This document shows, piece by piece, positions 46,428 to 55,597 of a stretch of 64,000 nt of DNA (position 1 is its first letter; every line of letters starts with the position of its first letter). The position numbers and the translations under genes were made by a program. The stretch lies in the NCBI GenBank assembly GCA_026415355.1, contig JAOAHF010000003.1, positions 1-64,000 of the forward strand. Reading direction: 5' to 3'. This DNA comes from Brevinematales bacterium (GTDB lineage: Bacteria; Spirochaetota; Brevinematia; DTOW01). Below the pieces are notes generated by a model. The model was not told where the DNA came from and made no database searches. It saw only the letters and a list, made by a program, of their open reading frames with translations.

Positions 46428-46743
46428 TCGCATCTTCCAATGTAGGAAATATTGGTACAATTTTATCTAGTTTGTCTATTTTCAGTATGAAGAGAACCTT
46501 GTTGTCTATAGCAACTATTGAGAATTTCTTATTACAACTTCTCGAAGCAGACATAAATCTTACTAATATACCTACCCCAAACGAATCTATCTCTGAAGTG
46601 TTTGATAAGTCAATAATCAATGATTTTGCATCAGGGCTAACTTTTATTTCATCATCATTAATGTTATCAAAATCAAATATTGTGAGAGATTTACCAAACC
46701 TTATTACCTCTACGTCTTTTATCTTCAATCTTTCAAACAACAT
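46408..46743 (-). CDS. STAS-domain anti-sigma factor antagonist
   Basis: A 111-residue single STAS domain of the SpoIIAA/RsbV type. The phosphorylation-site strand-loop LIIDLSNTSEIDSFGVGILVRF is clear, with the serine in IDSFG as the expected site. Its partner kinase would be an HATPase-type anti-sigma factor, absent here. The PP2C phosphatase at 43171 is the likely activator. A promoter whose -10 ends 10 nt before the ATG at 46743 supports that start over the upstream TTG at 46764. The gene is convergent with the LpxB-like gene, overlapping by 20 nt. Confidence 0.85.
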   Translation of the reverse strand: MLFERLKIKDVEVIRFGKSLTIFDFDNINDDEIKVSPDAKSLIIDLSNTSEIDSFGVGILVRFMSASRSCNKKFSIVAIDNKVLFILKIDKLDKIVPIFPTLEDAINHLKD

Positions 46744-46753
46744 TCTACTAATA

Positions 46754-46783
46754 ATTCTATTCAAACAATTATCACTTTATCAA
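46754..46783 (-). promoter_or_regulatory. promoter of the STAS gene
   Basis: On the minus strand, TTGATA (46778-46783), an 18-nt spacer and TAGAAT (46754-46759), leaving at most about 3 nt of leader before the ATG at 46743. Confidence 0.5.
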
Positions 46784-47013
46784 CTTACGCTGAATGGATC
46801 AACCTAATTCAATATCTGTGAAATCGGTTTATCAATTATACGTGTATGAACAATACACAATCTTAATAAGTTTTACATGGCTTATCCAAAACTTATATCA
46901 TACCTAAAATTATTTTAACAGGTTATTTATTAACCTTTATGAGCAAACTCTAGAATTAATAAGATCGGCTAAGATGAGATGTAAAATTTCCTACTAATTC
47001 AATCTAATAGTAA

Positions 47014-48057
47014 CTATCTTTTGTATTTCCAGTACTCCACCTGATAGATATTTACATACTTTTGATGTTCTTGATAAGTTTTCGAGAATATATGTGTTCC
47101 ATCATTTCTTGATACAAAGTATAGATAATCTGTGTTATAAGGCATTACTGCTGCCCTGATGGATTCTAAAGAAGGATTTGATATTGGCGTTTTGGGTAAA
47201 CCTCTTCTAGTATAGGTATTATATGGAGTATCATGTGAAAGATGCCACTTCTTTAAGTTGTTATCTCTCCACATATTAAGATCCATAAGACCGTATATTA
47301 CAGTAGCACAAGATCCAAGACTTATGTTTCTCTTCATTCTGTTATGAAACACTGATGAAACTAAGTATTTTTCTTCCTTGGGTCGTCCAGCTTCTTTTTC
47401 TATTATTGAAGCAAGTATAATTGCCTGTTCAAATGTAAGTCCAACTTTATTAGCAAGACGAGTATATTCATCTCTATCTATTTTCTTGAAGAATGTATTT
47501 ACAAATATCTCAACTATCCTTTCTGGTTTATCCTTATAATAAAAAGGAATATAATATGTTGAAGGAAATAGAAATCCTTCAAGTCTGTCAAATTTTACGT
47601 TGTATTTTTTTAGAATATTTTGATCTCTGGTCACCTTAATTATGTCTCCTCTTTTTGTTAAACCTGTCTCCGAAAGAATTCTATCTATATCAAATGATGT
47701 TGCCCCTTCTGGGATTCTTACTTTTATTGTGTATATTTTCTCATTTAGTATAATATCAGCTATATCAAAAACACTCATTCTTGAATTTAGTTTATATGCT
47801 GAGGGAATAAGTTTCCTGTCAACACCAAGTATCCTAGATATGATTAGAAACGTGTCTTTGTTGTCTATTATACCTTCATTGTACAATTTATCAGCTACTA
47901 TATGAAGGTTATCTCCTTTTTCAACAACAAGAATGTATTCCTTGTAAGGTTTTTCTGAACTGTCAAAAAGTGTAATATACACTATTAACGAAAATATTAC
48001 TACGAGGATCACAACTAATGTGATAAATAAGTATTTTGGTAGAGTTGTTTTTGGCAT
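47014..48057 (-). CDS. mltG: endolytic murein transglycosylase MltG
   Basis: A 347-residue inner-membrane lytic transglycosylase (YceG family) that cuts nascent glycan strands. One N-terminal transmembrane helix (about 9-31) is followed by a LysM-like region and the catalytic domain with ILASIIEKEAGRPKEE, in which the Glu of EKEAG is catalytic, and RNISLGSCATVIYGL and DTPYNTYTRRGLPKTPISNPSLESI. TATAAT lies 8 nt before the ATG, predicting a leaderless mRNA. With murG, murI and murD it reflects a complete wall system. The ~240-nt gaps on both sides hold nothing recognisable. Confidence 0.93.
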   Translation of the reverse strand: MPKTTLPKYLFITLVVILVVIFSLIVYITLFDSSEKPYKEYILVVEKGDNLHIVADKLYNEGIIDNKDTFLIISRILGVDRKLIPSAYKLNSRMSVFDIADIILNEKIYTIKVRIPEGATSFDIDRILSETGLTKRGDIIKVTRDQNILKKYNVKFDRLEGFLFPSTYYIPFYYKDKPERIVEIFVNTFFKKIDRDEYTRLANKVGLTFEQAIILASIIEKEAGRPKEEKYLVSSVFHNRMKRNISLGSCATVIYGLMDLNMWRDNNLKKWHLSHDTPYNTYTRRGLPKTPISNPSLESIRAAVMPYNTDYLYFVSRNDGTHIFSKTYQEHQKYVNIYQVEYWKYKR

Positions 48058-48298
48058 ATTACTATATTATAAACAAAAATCAAATCCAAAATGAACTAAA
48101 GTAAAATATGGTAATTTTTTGATATGTCGAATTAAGAAATATCAAAACATAACTACTGTAAAGCTCAATCACTTAGGTAAAAGCTACTTTTTTATTTTTG
48201 TATTTTGTTAAAAAGTCGTTAGGATAAAGATATTAAATATCTAAGTTGAAATGAATGCATTTTGACATTTACCATTTCTACGGGTTTAGGGAGTAACA

Positions 48299-49522
48299 AT
48301 GCTAATAGTTCAGAAGTATGGTGGCACTTCTGTAGGTAATGTGGAAAGGATAAAAAACGTAGCAAGAAGAGTTGGTATGACAAAAGATAAAGGTAACGAT
48401 GTTGTGGTAGTTGTTTCTGCTATGGGTGACACTACTGATGAGCTAGTTTCACTTGCTGAACAGATTTCTAAAAATCCACCCAAGAGAGAGTATGATTTAT
48501 TGCTTTCTACAGGTGAGCAAATTTCAATAGCACTTCTTTCTATGGCTCTCAACGAGCTTGGATACAAGTCAATAGCGTTTACTGGTCCACAAGTTGGTAT
48601 AATAACCACATCAGACTATACTGAAGCTAAGATACTAGATATAAAAACTACTAGAATAAGAAAAGAGCTAGAACAAGGTAAGATTGTAATTGTTGCAGGA
48701 TTCCAAGGTGTAACAGAAGATGGAGATATAACTACTCTTGGTAGAGGAGGTTCGGATACCACAGCTGTTGCTCTTGCAGCTGCATTAAAAGCAGATCTAT
48801 GTGAAATATACACGGATGTAAAAGGAGTATATACAGCAGACCCTAGAATTGTAAGATCTGCTAGAAAACTTGATGTGATAAACATAGATGAAGTACTGGA
48901 GTTAGCAAGTGTAGGTGCACAGGTACTACATCCTAGATCTGTTATATTTTCTAAAAAATACAATGTTCCTTTAGTAGTTAGATCATCTTTCGAAGATGAT
49001 CCTGGTACTAGACTTGTGGAGGATTATATGGAAGGATTAGTTGTCACTGGAGTTGCAGTTAAAGTAGATGAAGCAAAAATCACTGTTCTTGATGTACCTG
49101 ATGTTCCAGGAATAGCAGCAAAACTCTTTTCTGAAGTTGCTAAAGAAAAAATAAATGTAAATATGATTGTTCAAGGCACTAGCAGAAACGGCTTAAGTGA
49201 AATCAATTTTACAATACCCAAGAAGGATCTTCAAACCTTAAAATCAATCGAAGATAGAATAAAATCTTCAATAAACTGTTCTAACATAATATACGATGAT
49301 AATATCGCTATAGTGTCAGTTGTTGGAACTGGTATGAGAAGTCATTATGGAGTAGCTGCTACCGTCTTTGAAGTCTTGGCAAACAAAGGAATAAACATAG
49401 AGATGATATCAACATCAGAGATAAAAATATCCGTTGTTGTGAGAAGAGAAAAAGCAGAAGAAGCAGCAAACGCTTTACACCAAGCATTTAGACTTTCAGA
49501 GATAGAGATAAAAACAGAATAA
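48299..49522 (+). CDS. lysC: aspartate kinase
   Basis: A 407-residue enzyme phosphorylating aspartate, the entry to lysine, threonine and methionine synthesis. The kinase domain has the KYGGTSVGN signature and GRGGSDTTAVALA; the C-terminus holds two ACT domains (about 265-330 and 345-405) for feedback by amino acids. AGGGAG precedes the ATG. No lysine riboswitch features are visible in the ~240-nt upstream gap. The stop is one base from that of the convergent gene at 49524. Confidence 0.95.
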   Translation: MLIVQKYGGTSVGNVERIKNVARRVGMTKDKGNDVVVVVSAMGDTTDELVSLAEQISKNPPKREYDLLLSTGEQISIALLSMALNELGYKSIAFTGPQVGIITTSDYTEAKILDIKTTRIRKELEQGKIVIVAGFQGVTEDGDITTLGRGGSDTTAVALAAALKADLCEIYTDVKGVYTADPRIVRSARKLDVINIDEVLELASVGAQVLHPRSVIFSKKYNVPLVVRSSFEDDPGTRLVEDYMEGLVVTGVAVKVDEAKITVLDVPDVPGIAAKLFSEVAKEKINVNMIVQGTSRNGLSEINFTIPKKDLQTLKSIEDRIKSSINCSNIIYDDNIAIVSVVGTGMRSHYGVAATVFEVLANKGINIEMISTSEIKISVVVRREKAEEAANALHQAFRLSEIEIKTE

Positions 49523-49523
49523 A

Positions 49524-49871
49524 CTATACGTATTTCCCCACTCCTATATCGTCTTGTTTGATTTTCTTTGTATATGGTTTTATTCTCATTGCTTCTTCAG
49601 GAGTTAGTATGTAGCAATATTTGCATCCCTTTATGATTACCCTATCTCTAGGTTCTCCCTGGAAAATTTCTGCATATATTACATCTCTAGGTCCAAGCCT
49701 TGATCGACAAACAGGACAGTACCTTGGTTTCGTTCCTAATTTCTTTTCTTCATCATATTCTTTCTTATCCTTTTGATACTGTTTTTTTTCGTCATTGTAG
49801 TTTTTCAGGTTCATAAGTAAAAGAAATATTATCAAACCTACTATTATTCCAATTACACTCCAAACTACCAT
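49524..49871 (-). CDS. membrane-anchored protein with a zinc-ribbon-like motif
   Basis: A 115-residue protein with one N-terminal transmembrane helix (about 4-23), then a charged Lys/Glu coil, then a domain with two Cys-x2-Cys pairs (CPVCRSRL and CKYC) 28 residues apart, a likely zinc site. The family is not recognised. The cytoplasmic domain following a type I anchor suggests a small regulatory or assembly role, but there is no context to say which. Its stop abuts lysC tail-to-tail. Confidence 0.6.
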   Translation of the reverse strand: MVVWSVIGIIVGLIIFLLLMNLKNYNDEKKQYQKDKKEYDEEKKLGTKPRYCPVCRSRLGPRDVIYAEIFQGEPRDRVIIKGCKYCYILTPEEAMRIKPYTKKIKQDDIGVGKYV

Positions 49872-50015
49872 AATGATATTTTACAGAATAGTTTACCTTT
49901 TTTCAAAAAATCTTGTGTTGTGATTGGTATTGTTGATATAACCTTATATTGTTTTGCAGAATTTAATATGATTAACTAGAGTTTAAAATATTCATTTAGT
50001 TAAAATAACTGTTAA

Positions 50016-51203
50016 ATGGAAAAAGTACCAGTATTTTTAATCCCCATCTCAATATTTCTACTTATGGTATCACAGTTGTTGTTTATACCGATTGTGGTAT
50101 TCATCTACTTGTTTTTGATTTCCATAAAAAGCTTTAGGAATAATTTCAGTATTGAAGATATTTTTTTTATTACTTTTATACTAGCCAGTCTATTCTCTGT
50201 TCTCTTTGCGAAGAACAAGACTTCTGCCCTAGGCGGATGTTTGATTTTACTGATTTATTACATGATATTTAGTGTAGGTAAAAATTTATGGTTTGATAAT
50301 AAAGTAGTATTTTTGTCTTCATTTGTTGGTGTAGTAGTGCTTTCTGTATCTAGCCTGATTTTCTACTTACTACCAAATCTAAGTTTTAACATAAAAGTTG
50401 GTAATCTGAATCTTATAGAAGTACCATCTGCTAGTAACTTTTCCTATGATTCGATAGTAAGAAGTCCATCTATAACACCGAATCCTGTTATTTTTTCGTC
50501 ATCCGTTTTGTATATGTTACCTGTAATTATTGTAGGAACATTTAGTTTGTATGATAATCAAAGTACTTTAAAGAAAGTAATATTGCTTATTGTAGCAATA
50601 ATACTGTTTGGTATTTCTAGTTTTACTTCGAATTCAAGGAGTATAATTGTTTTAGGACCTATGTCTGTTTTTCTGTCTTTAATACTGATGAAAAAGTATA
50701 GAGAAATTGGAATATCAGTATTAGTTTTTTTTATTGCGATCGGCCTGATATTAGGTTTTTCTGGTTCATTTGACAGAATTAAAAGTATATTTGATGATAC
50801 GGATCACTCTAGCTTTCTAAATAGAATAGACGCCTACAAGATGGGATTTGAGATATTTTTGAGGAACTGGTATTTCGGTGTGGGACTCATAAATTTCAAA
50901 GAATATGTACCTTATTACTATGGGAGTTACATTCACAATCTTTATCTTAGTGTATTAGTTGAAACAGGTATTGTCGGTATAATACCTTTTCTTGCACTTT
51001 TGATAGTAGCACTTACTAAATCATTTAAAAATCTCAAACATAGTTCCAATCAGTTCATTGTTGGATACTTGGTAAGTATTTTGGTTTTCCTAGCCCATGG
51101 TTTAATAGATAACACTCTGTATGTCGTTGCGTTGGGTAGTATTTTCTGGCTATTTTTAGGAACAAGTATTTCAAGAAACATGTCGAAAGCATCGAATCCA
51201 TAA
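50016..51203 (+). CDS. O-antigen ligase/polymerase family protein
   Basis: A 395-residue integral membrane protein with about ten helices. A large polar loop (about 265-310) carries FLNRIDAYKMGFEIFLRNWYFGVG, and VPYYYGSYIHNLYLSVLVETG is the typical Wzy/WaaL-type loop with its conserved His. It may ligate O-antigen to lipid A-core or polymerise O-units; the family signature does not separate these. No Shine-Dalgarno is visible; TAAAAT lies 9 nt before the start, as in other leaderless genes here. The surrounding genes are unrelated; the glycan island is 5 kb away. Confidence 0.75.
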   Translation: MEKVPVFLIPISIFLLMVSQLLFIPIVVFIYLFLISIKSFRNNFSIEDIFFITFILASLFSVLFAKNKTSALGGCLILLIYYMIFSVGKNLWFDNKVVFLSSFVGVVVLSVSSLIFYLLPNLSFNIKVGNLNLIEVPSASNFSYDSIVRSPSITPNPVIFSSSVLYMLPVIIVGTFSLYDNQSTLKKVILLIVAIILFGISSFTSNSRSIIVLGPMSVFLSLILMKKYREIGISVLVFFIAIGLILGFSGSFDRIKSIFDDTDHSSFLNRIDAYKMGFEIFLRNWYFGVGLINFKEYVPYYYGSYIHNLYLSVLVETGIVGIIPFLALLIVALTKSFKNLKHSSNQFIVGYLVSILVFLAHGLIDNTLYVVALGSIFWLFLGTSISRNMSKASNP

Positions 51204-51350
51204 GGTTTTACTAGTATAGCAAGTTTTTGCAAGCCGTTCACAGGAGTACAAAATCTCCAAACTTCATAGTGCTTGATTAGATTAATGTAGCCTCTGTAAG
51301 ATTCTTTTCTTGGAAAGGTAATTTAATAGGTGTTTATAATTCTGTAAATT

Positions 51351-52406
51351 ATGATATCAGTACTTAAAGGATTGAAAGATCAAATAGTTTCAGAGATTAA
51401 TAGTTTCTTTAGAGATATTAGGTCTGTTCCCATGATAGACGACTTTTGGTTTTATGAGAGTCTAGATAGGCTTCATGAGTTTGTTCTATCAGGTAAAATG
51501 CTAAGGGGTGCTATGGTACTGTTTTCTGAAAAAATGTTTTCTGGAAACTATTCAAAAGATGGTTTGCGATGTGCTATAACAGTTGAGCTTTTACAATCGG
51601 GTCTTCTCATACACGATGATATAATGGATGAAGATACGCAAAGAAGAGGAAAAGATACTATATTCTATCAGTACAAAAAACTTGCGGATAAAGAAAGTGC
51701 TTCAAACAGTCACCATATAGGAGAGTCTATGGGAATATGTGCTGGCAATTTTGCGTTTTCTTTAGCATTTCTGTCTCTTGCCAATATATCCAAAAAAAAC
51801 GTGATGAATAAATTGATACTCAAGTTTGGTGAAGAAATGGCAATAGTTGGAATAGGTCAGATGAAAGATGTTATAACATCTGGAGTCAAAAGAGTACCAA
51901 CAGAAGAAGAAGTTCTGTCAATATATAAATACAAAACAGCACGATATTCATTTTCTTTACCGTTTTCCCTAGGAGCAATTATATCAGAAGTTAACAGTGA
52001 TACAATCAAAATGATAGAAGAAATAGGTGAATATCTCGGAGTAATATTCCAGATACAAGATGACAAAATAGGATTAGTTGAGGATTCCAAAGTAACTGGC
52101 AAACCTAGAGGATCAGATATAAAAGAAAATAAGAAGACAATATTCTATGTAAAACTCATGAATAAATCCAATGATGAAGATAAAAAAAAGCTTATAGGAA
52201 TTTTTGGTAATCCTGATATAAGCGATAACGATATTAATACAGTAATTGATTTATGCTACAAATACAATATATTTGATGATGTAAATAGATTATTAGAAAA
52301 ATACTCAGAAATTGCTAGGGAAAAGATATCTTATCTACCCGTATCTAGAGAATATAAAGATCATCTTTTCGAATTCATAGATTATAACCTCACACGCGAT
52401 AGATGA
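51351..52406 (+). CDS. polyprenyl diphosphate synthase (trans type)
   Basis: A 351-residue chain-elongating isoprenyl synthase. The first Asp-rich motif is HDDIMDEDTQRRG and the second is QIQDDKIGL, a DDxxG variant of DDxxD; GKMLRGAMV is the early substrate-binding block. The product (farnesyl, geranylgeranyl or longer, for quinones or lipid carriers) cannot be told from the sequence. A TATAAT box precedes the ATG by 10 nt without a Shine-Dalgarno. It is convergent with murD, overlapping by 17 nt. Confidence 0.88.
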   Translation: MISVLKGLKDQIVSEINSFFRDIRSVPMIDDFWFYESLDRLHEFVLSGKMLRGAMVLFSEKMFSGNYSKDGLRCAITVELLQSGLLIHDDIMDEDTQRRGKDTIFYQYKKLADKESASNSHHIGESMGICAGNFAFSLAFLSLANISKKNVMNKLILKFGEEMAIVGIGQMKDVITSGVKRVPTEEEVLSIYKYKTARYSFSLPFSLGAIISEVNSDTIKMIEEIGEYLGVIFQIQDDKIGLVEDSKVTGKPRGSDIKENKKTIFYVKLMNKSNDEDKKKLIGIFGNPDISDNDINTVIDLCYKYNIFDDVNRLLEKYSEIAREKISYLPVSREYKDHLFEFIDYNLTRDR

Positions 52407-53748
52407 TTTCCTTAAACTTATTGCCCCTATCTTCGTAGTTTCTGAACATATCAAAGCTAGCATAACCTGGTGAAAATAAAATGACATCTCCTTTTTCGGA
52501 TACTTCTTTTGCTTTTTTTACAGCATCTTCTAATGTTTCAGCTAAGTAATAATTGTAGTAGCCGCTTTCTTTTAGTTTTTTAGATATATTTTCTTTAGTA
52601 CTTCCTATCGCTACCAAATATTTTACTTTATGTTTTATTATTGGTACAGCTTCTTCGAAATCCATTCCCTTATCAAGCCCTCCTACGATTAAAATTATCT
52701 CATCATCTAGACTTCTTATTGCACTTATCATTGCGTTTATGGTAGTAGACTTTGAATCGTTTATATACTTTACTCCATCTATCTCACCAACTAATTCCAT
52801 TCTGTGAGGGAGTGGCTCAAAAGAATATATTGATTCTTGTATAACTTCTATAGGTAAGTTATGTAATACCCCAACAGAAACTGCTACCATTATATTTTCA
52901 ATATTATGCTTACCTATAAGTTTTACTTTTGATACATCTAATACTTTTTCGTCTTCAAAATAGACATAATTATTTTCTAGATATACTTGAGGAATATTAT
53001 TAAAGTTCTCTTTAGGTTGATAAGCAGAGAAGTATATTCTTTTGGTTTTTAATCCAGATGCTTGATCAAATTTTGTGATAGATTTATTTATTATACTAAA
53101 ATCGTTTTCATCCGAGTTTTTGAACAGAGAAAACTTCGAGTTTACATAATCGTTAAAGGTTGGATACCTATCTAGATGATCTTTGGCTATATTTGTGATT
53201 ACTCCTATATGTGGTTTGAATAATTTTGTTGTATCTATTTGAAAACTGCTTATTTCAAGGACGAGTATATTTATTTCTTCATTTATTAGTGAAAATACAG
53301 GTATTCCGACATTACCTCCCATATGGACTTTTGGAAGGAAGGATGAGAGTAATTTGTACGTTAGACTTGTCGTTGTAGTCTTACCATCAGTTCCCGTTAT
53401 TGCTACATAGTTGATTTGTGGTTTTAGCCTGTAGAACAACTCGATATCACCTATAACTTCTATACCTTTTGATAGAGCTTTTTGTATTATTGGGTTAGTC
53501 AGAGGTACTCCAGGACTAGAAATCACCATTTCTACTTTTTCCAAATCTATATCTTCTTTTCCCAGTAGGTTTATAACCTTTCCTTTAGATACATTTTCTA
53601 GTTCTGCAATTAATTTCTGTTTTTCTTCATCATTTACTCTATCTGATATGTAGACATTACATTCTTGACTCAACAGAAATTTTGAAGTATAAAAACCGGT
53701 TCTGTTTGTAAATCCTAGAATTAAAAAATTCTCTTTACCTAAAACCAT
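52390..53748 (-). CDS. murD: UDP-N-acetylmuramoyl-L-alanine:D-glutamate ligase
   Basis: A 452-residue Mur ligase adding D-Glu to the peptidoglycan precursor. The ATP loop is ITGTDGKTTTTS, with GGNVGIP, LEISSFQIDT, NIAKDHLDRYP, HNIENIM and the DSKSTT block, all typical of MurD. Its substrate D-glutamate comes from MurI (24516). It starts 3 nt after the oppC-like gene, in the same direction, so it is probably co-transcribed with it and tRNA-Val. Confidence 0.94.
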   Translation of the reverse strand: MVLGKENFLILGFTNRTGFYTSKFLLSQECNVYISDRVNDEEKQKLIAELENVSKGKVINLLGKEDIDLEKVEMVISSPGVPLTNPIIQKALSKGIEVIGDIELFYRLKPQINYVAITGTDGKTTTTSLTYKLLSSFLPKVHMGGNVGIPVFSLINEEINILVLEISSFQIDTTKLFKPHIGVITNIAKDHLDRYPTFNDYVNSKFSLFKNSDENDFSIINKSITKFDQASGLKTKRIYFSAYQPKENFNNIPQVYLENNYVYFEDEKVLDVSKVKLIGKHNIENIMVAVSVGVLHNLPIEVIQESIYSFEPLPHRMELVGEIDGVKYINDSKSTTINAMISAIRSLDDEIILIVGGLDKGMDFEEAVPIIKHKVKYLVAIGSTKENISKKLKESGYYNYYLAETLEDAVKKAKEVSEKGDVILFSPGYASFDMFRNYEDRGNKFKEIIYRV

Positions 53749-53751
53749 AAG

Positions 53752-54708
53752 CTACTCCATGTAAACCCTTGGGTCCATAGCATCTCTGAGTGCTTCCCCA
53801 AGAAGGTTCAATCCTGTTACTGTAATGAATATTGCAATACCTGGGAACACTGCTAACCACCAAGCATAGTCAATATATTGATTACCTAGAAGTAATATAT
53901 TACCCCAACTTGGTGTAGGAGGTTGAACACCAAGTCCAAGGAAGCTCAATGAAGATTCCACTAAAACAGCTCCAGCAATTCCGAAAACTAAAGCTACTAT
54001 AGCAGGATTTATAGCATTTGGTAATACATGTTTTATAAGTATGTACATGTTATTACTTCCTGTTATTTTAGAAATTTTCACGAAGTCCATGTTTGTAATC
54101 TTAAGAGTTTCACCTCGCACAAGTCTAGCAACTCCAGTCCATCCTGTAAGCCCAATAACAAACATAATATTATATATGCTAGGGGGTAGAAATGCTAATA
54201 TTGTCAATATTAGAAAAAGGGTAGGAAACGTCATAAATATCTCTATTATTCTCATTATTATAGCATCTACAATACCCCTAAAATAACCGGCTAATAGTCC
54301 CAAAGCTGTACCTATTAGAAATGCTGTCCCTACTGCTACTACACCGACAGATATAGATATAGTAGTGCCATGTATTATTCTAGCTAGTACATCTCTACCT
54401 AAATCATCGGTACCTAGCAAGTGTTCCTTTGACGGAGGACTAAGTTTTTTGTTTAGATCTATAGTATAGGGGTTATGTGGTATTAACGGCATGATTTTGA
54501 AACTAACTTTTGTAAAATCAACATTTTCTCTTTCATTCATGAAAATAGGGAATAATAATCTACCTTCTAGAACACATAAGATTGGTTTGTCATTTGCTAT
54601 CAGAGGTGAAAACACTGCAATTAGTATTAGAAATAAAACAATAAAAAAACCAGCAACACCCAACTTGTTAGAAAAAAACCTCTGCTTCACGAACTGATAG
54701 TAAGTCAT
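53752..54708 (-). CDS. orphan oligopeptide ABC transporter permease, DppC/OppC type
   Basis: A 318-residue inner-membrane permease with the N-terminal FFSNKLGVAGFFIV block, a large periplasmic loop, then five helices of the binding-protein-dependent fold. LGTDDLGRDVLARII and the EAA loop (around SKITGSNNMYILIKHVLPNAINP) contact the ATPase. The usual partners DppA, B, D and F are not nearby. It starts 7 nt after the mature end of tRNA-Val, with no Shine-Dalgarno, and ends 3 nt before murD. Confidence 0.85.
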   Translation of the reverse strand: MTYYQFVKQRFFSNKLGVAGFFIVLFLILIAVFSPLIANDKPILCVLEGRLLFPIFMNERENVDFTKVSFKIMPLIPHNPYTIDLNKKLSPPSKEHLLGTDDLGRDVLARIIHGTTISISVGVVAVGTAFLIGTALGLLAGYFRGIVDAIIMRIIEIFMTFPTLFLILTILAFLPPSIYNIMFVIGLTGWTGVARLVRGETLKITNMDFVKISKITGSNNMYILIKHVLPNAINPAIVALVFGIAGAVLVESSLSFLGLGVQPPTPSWGNILLLGNQYIDYAWWLAVFPGIAIFITVTGLNLLGEALRDAMDPRVYME

Positions 54709-54715
54709 CTTTATA

Positions 54716-54788
54716 TGGGCGGTAGAGGATTCGAACCTCTGACCTCTTGCTTGTAAGGCAAGCGCTCTAACCCCTGAGCTAACCGCCC
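54716..54788 (-). tRNA. tRNA-Val (anticodon TAC)
   Basis: A complete cloverleaf: acceptor GGGCGGT / ACCGCCC, D-arm GCTC/GAGC, anticodon stem CTTGC/GCAAG with loop CTTACAA (anticodon TAC), T-arm AGAGG-TTCGAAT-CCTCT, discriminator A, no encoded CCA. Its first ten bases encode the last codons and stop of leuD, and the oppC-like gene starts 7 nt beyond it. Confidence 0.96.
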
Positions 54789-55291
54789 TTTTTCTTAGCT
54801 TTTTCTATTCTTGCTTTAGCGTAGTTCATTATACCACCATGTTGAAATATGTCAAATAGTACTCTAGGAAATGGTTTTATCTTAAACTCCTTATTTTTCG
54901 TTATATTTCTGACAATACCATTTTCAAGATCAATTTCAAGTACGTCTCCAGTATCTGTATTTTCAACTGCTTCTGGAGATTCAACTATCGGTAGTGCCCT
55001 ATTTATAGAGTTCCTAAAAAATATTCTAGCAAAAGACTTCGCCACCACTGCGCTTACCCCTGCAGCTTTTATTGATATTACCGCATGCTCTCTAGAAGAA
55101 CCAGAACCAAAATTTTTACCCGCTACTAGTATGTCACCTTTGCCTACTTTAGAAGCAAAAGTAGGATCCTCATCTTCCAAACAGTGTTTCGCTAACTCTT
55201 CAGGATCAGTGGTATTAAGATATCTTGCCGGTATTATTTTATCTGTATCTATATCATCACCATATTTCCAAACCTTACCTCTTATAACCAT
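54779..55291 (-). CDS. leuD: 3-isopropylmalate dehydratase small subunit
   Basis: A 170-residue small subunit of the compact LeuD/HacB type (aconitase swivel domain), expected to pair with a LeuC [4Fe-4S] subunit, which is not in the window. Signatures are GDDIDTDKIIPARYLNTTDPEEL and the catalytic-loop GKNFGSGSSREHA. The compact form is shared with homoaconitase, so leucine versus lysine-type substrates is open. Its last codons (KKGG) and TAG stop are the 5' end of tRNA-Val, so the transcript must be cut by RNase P within the coding end. Confidence 0.9.
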   Translation of the reverse strand: MVIRGKVWKYGDDIDTDKIIPARYLNTTDPEELAKHCLEDEDPTFASKVGKGDILVAGKNFGSGSSREHAVISIKAAGVSAVVAKSFARIFFRNSINRALPIVESPEAVENTDTGDVLEIDLENGIVRNITKNKEFKIKPFPRVLFDIFQHGGIMNYAKARIEKAKKKGG

Positions 55292-55360
55292 ATTACCTCT
55301 CCCGTACGCTTAATTTTGTAAGATAAAGCTAAAATATAACAAGTTAAATTTGATTAGCAT

Positions 55361-55384
55361 AATAGAATCTAATCGGATTCTATT
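55361..55384. repeat. inverted repeat upstream of leuD
   Basis: AATAGAATC / GATTCTATT, nine perfect pairs around a 6-nt loop, about 70 nt upstream of the leuD start. It could be an operator or a leader hairpin. In the same gap, an unsupported 22-codon frame (55459-55527, + strand) is noted but has no ribosome binding site. Confidence 0.4.
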
Positions 55385-55542
55385 GCAAATTGTTGAATCT
55401 ATTTCTATACTCTTTAAATGCTTTTATCTTCTCTCACAGTTACATATAAAAAACAAGCATGGATAACCTAGTAGATTGTGAATGTGTTTTAGAATCCCGA
55501 GAAGGTAATAAGCTACACAAAAAATAAATCTAAACATCTTGT

Positions 55543-55562
55543 AAAACACACTAGTGTGTTTT
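55543..55562. terminator. palindromic terminator after the methyltransferase pseudogene
   Basis: A perfect 20-bp palindrome (AAAACACACTAGTGTGTTTT) with T-runs on both sides, 35 nt beyond the pseudogene stop. Confidence 0.6.
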
Positions 55563-55597
55563 TATAGTTATTTTAGTACGTTGATATAAAAACTCAT

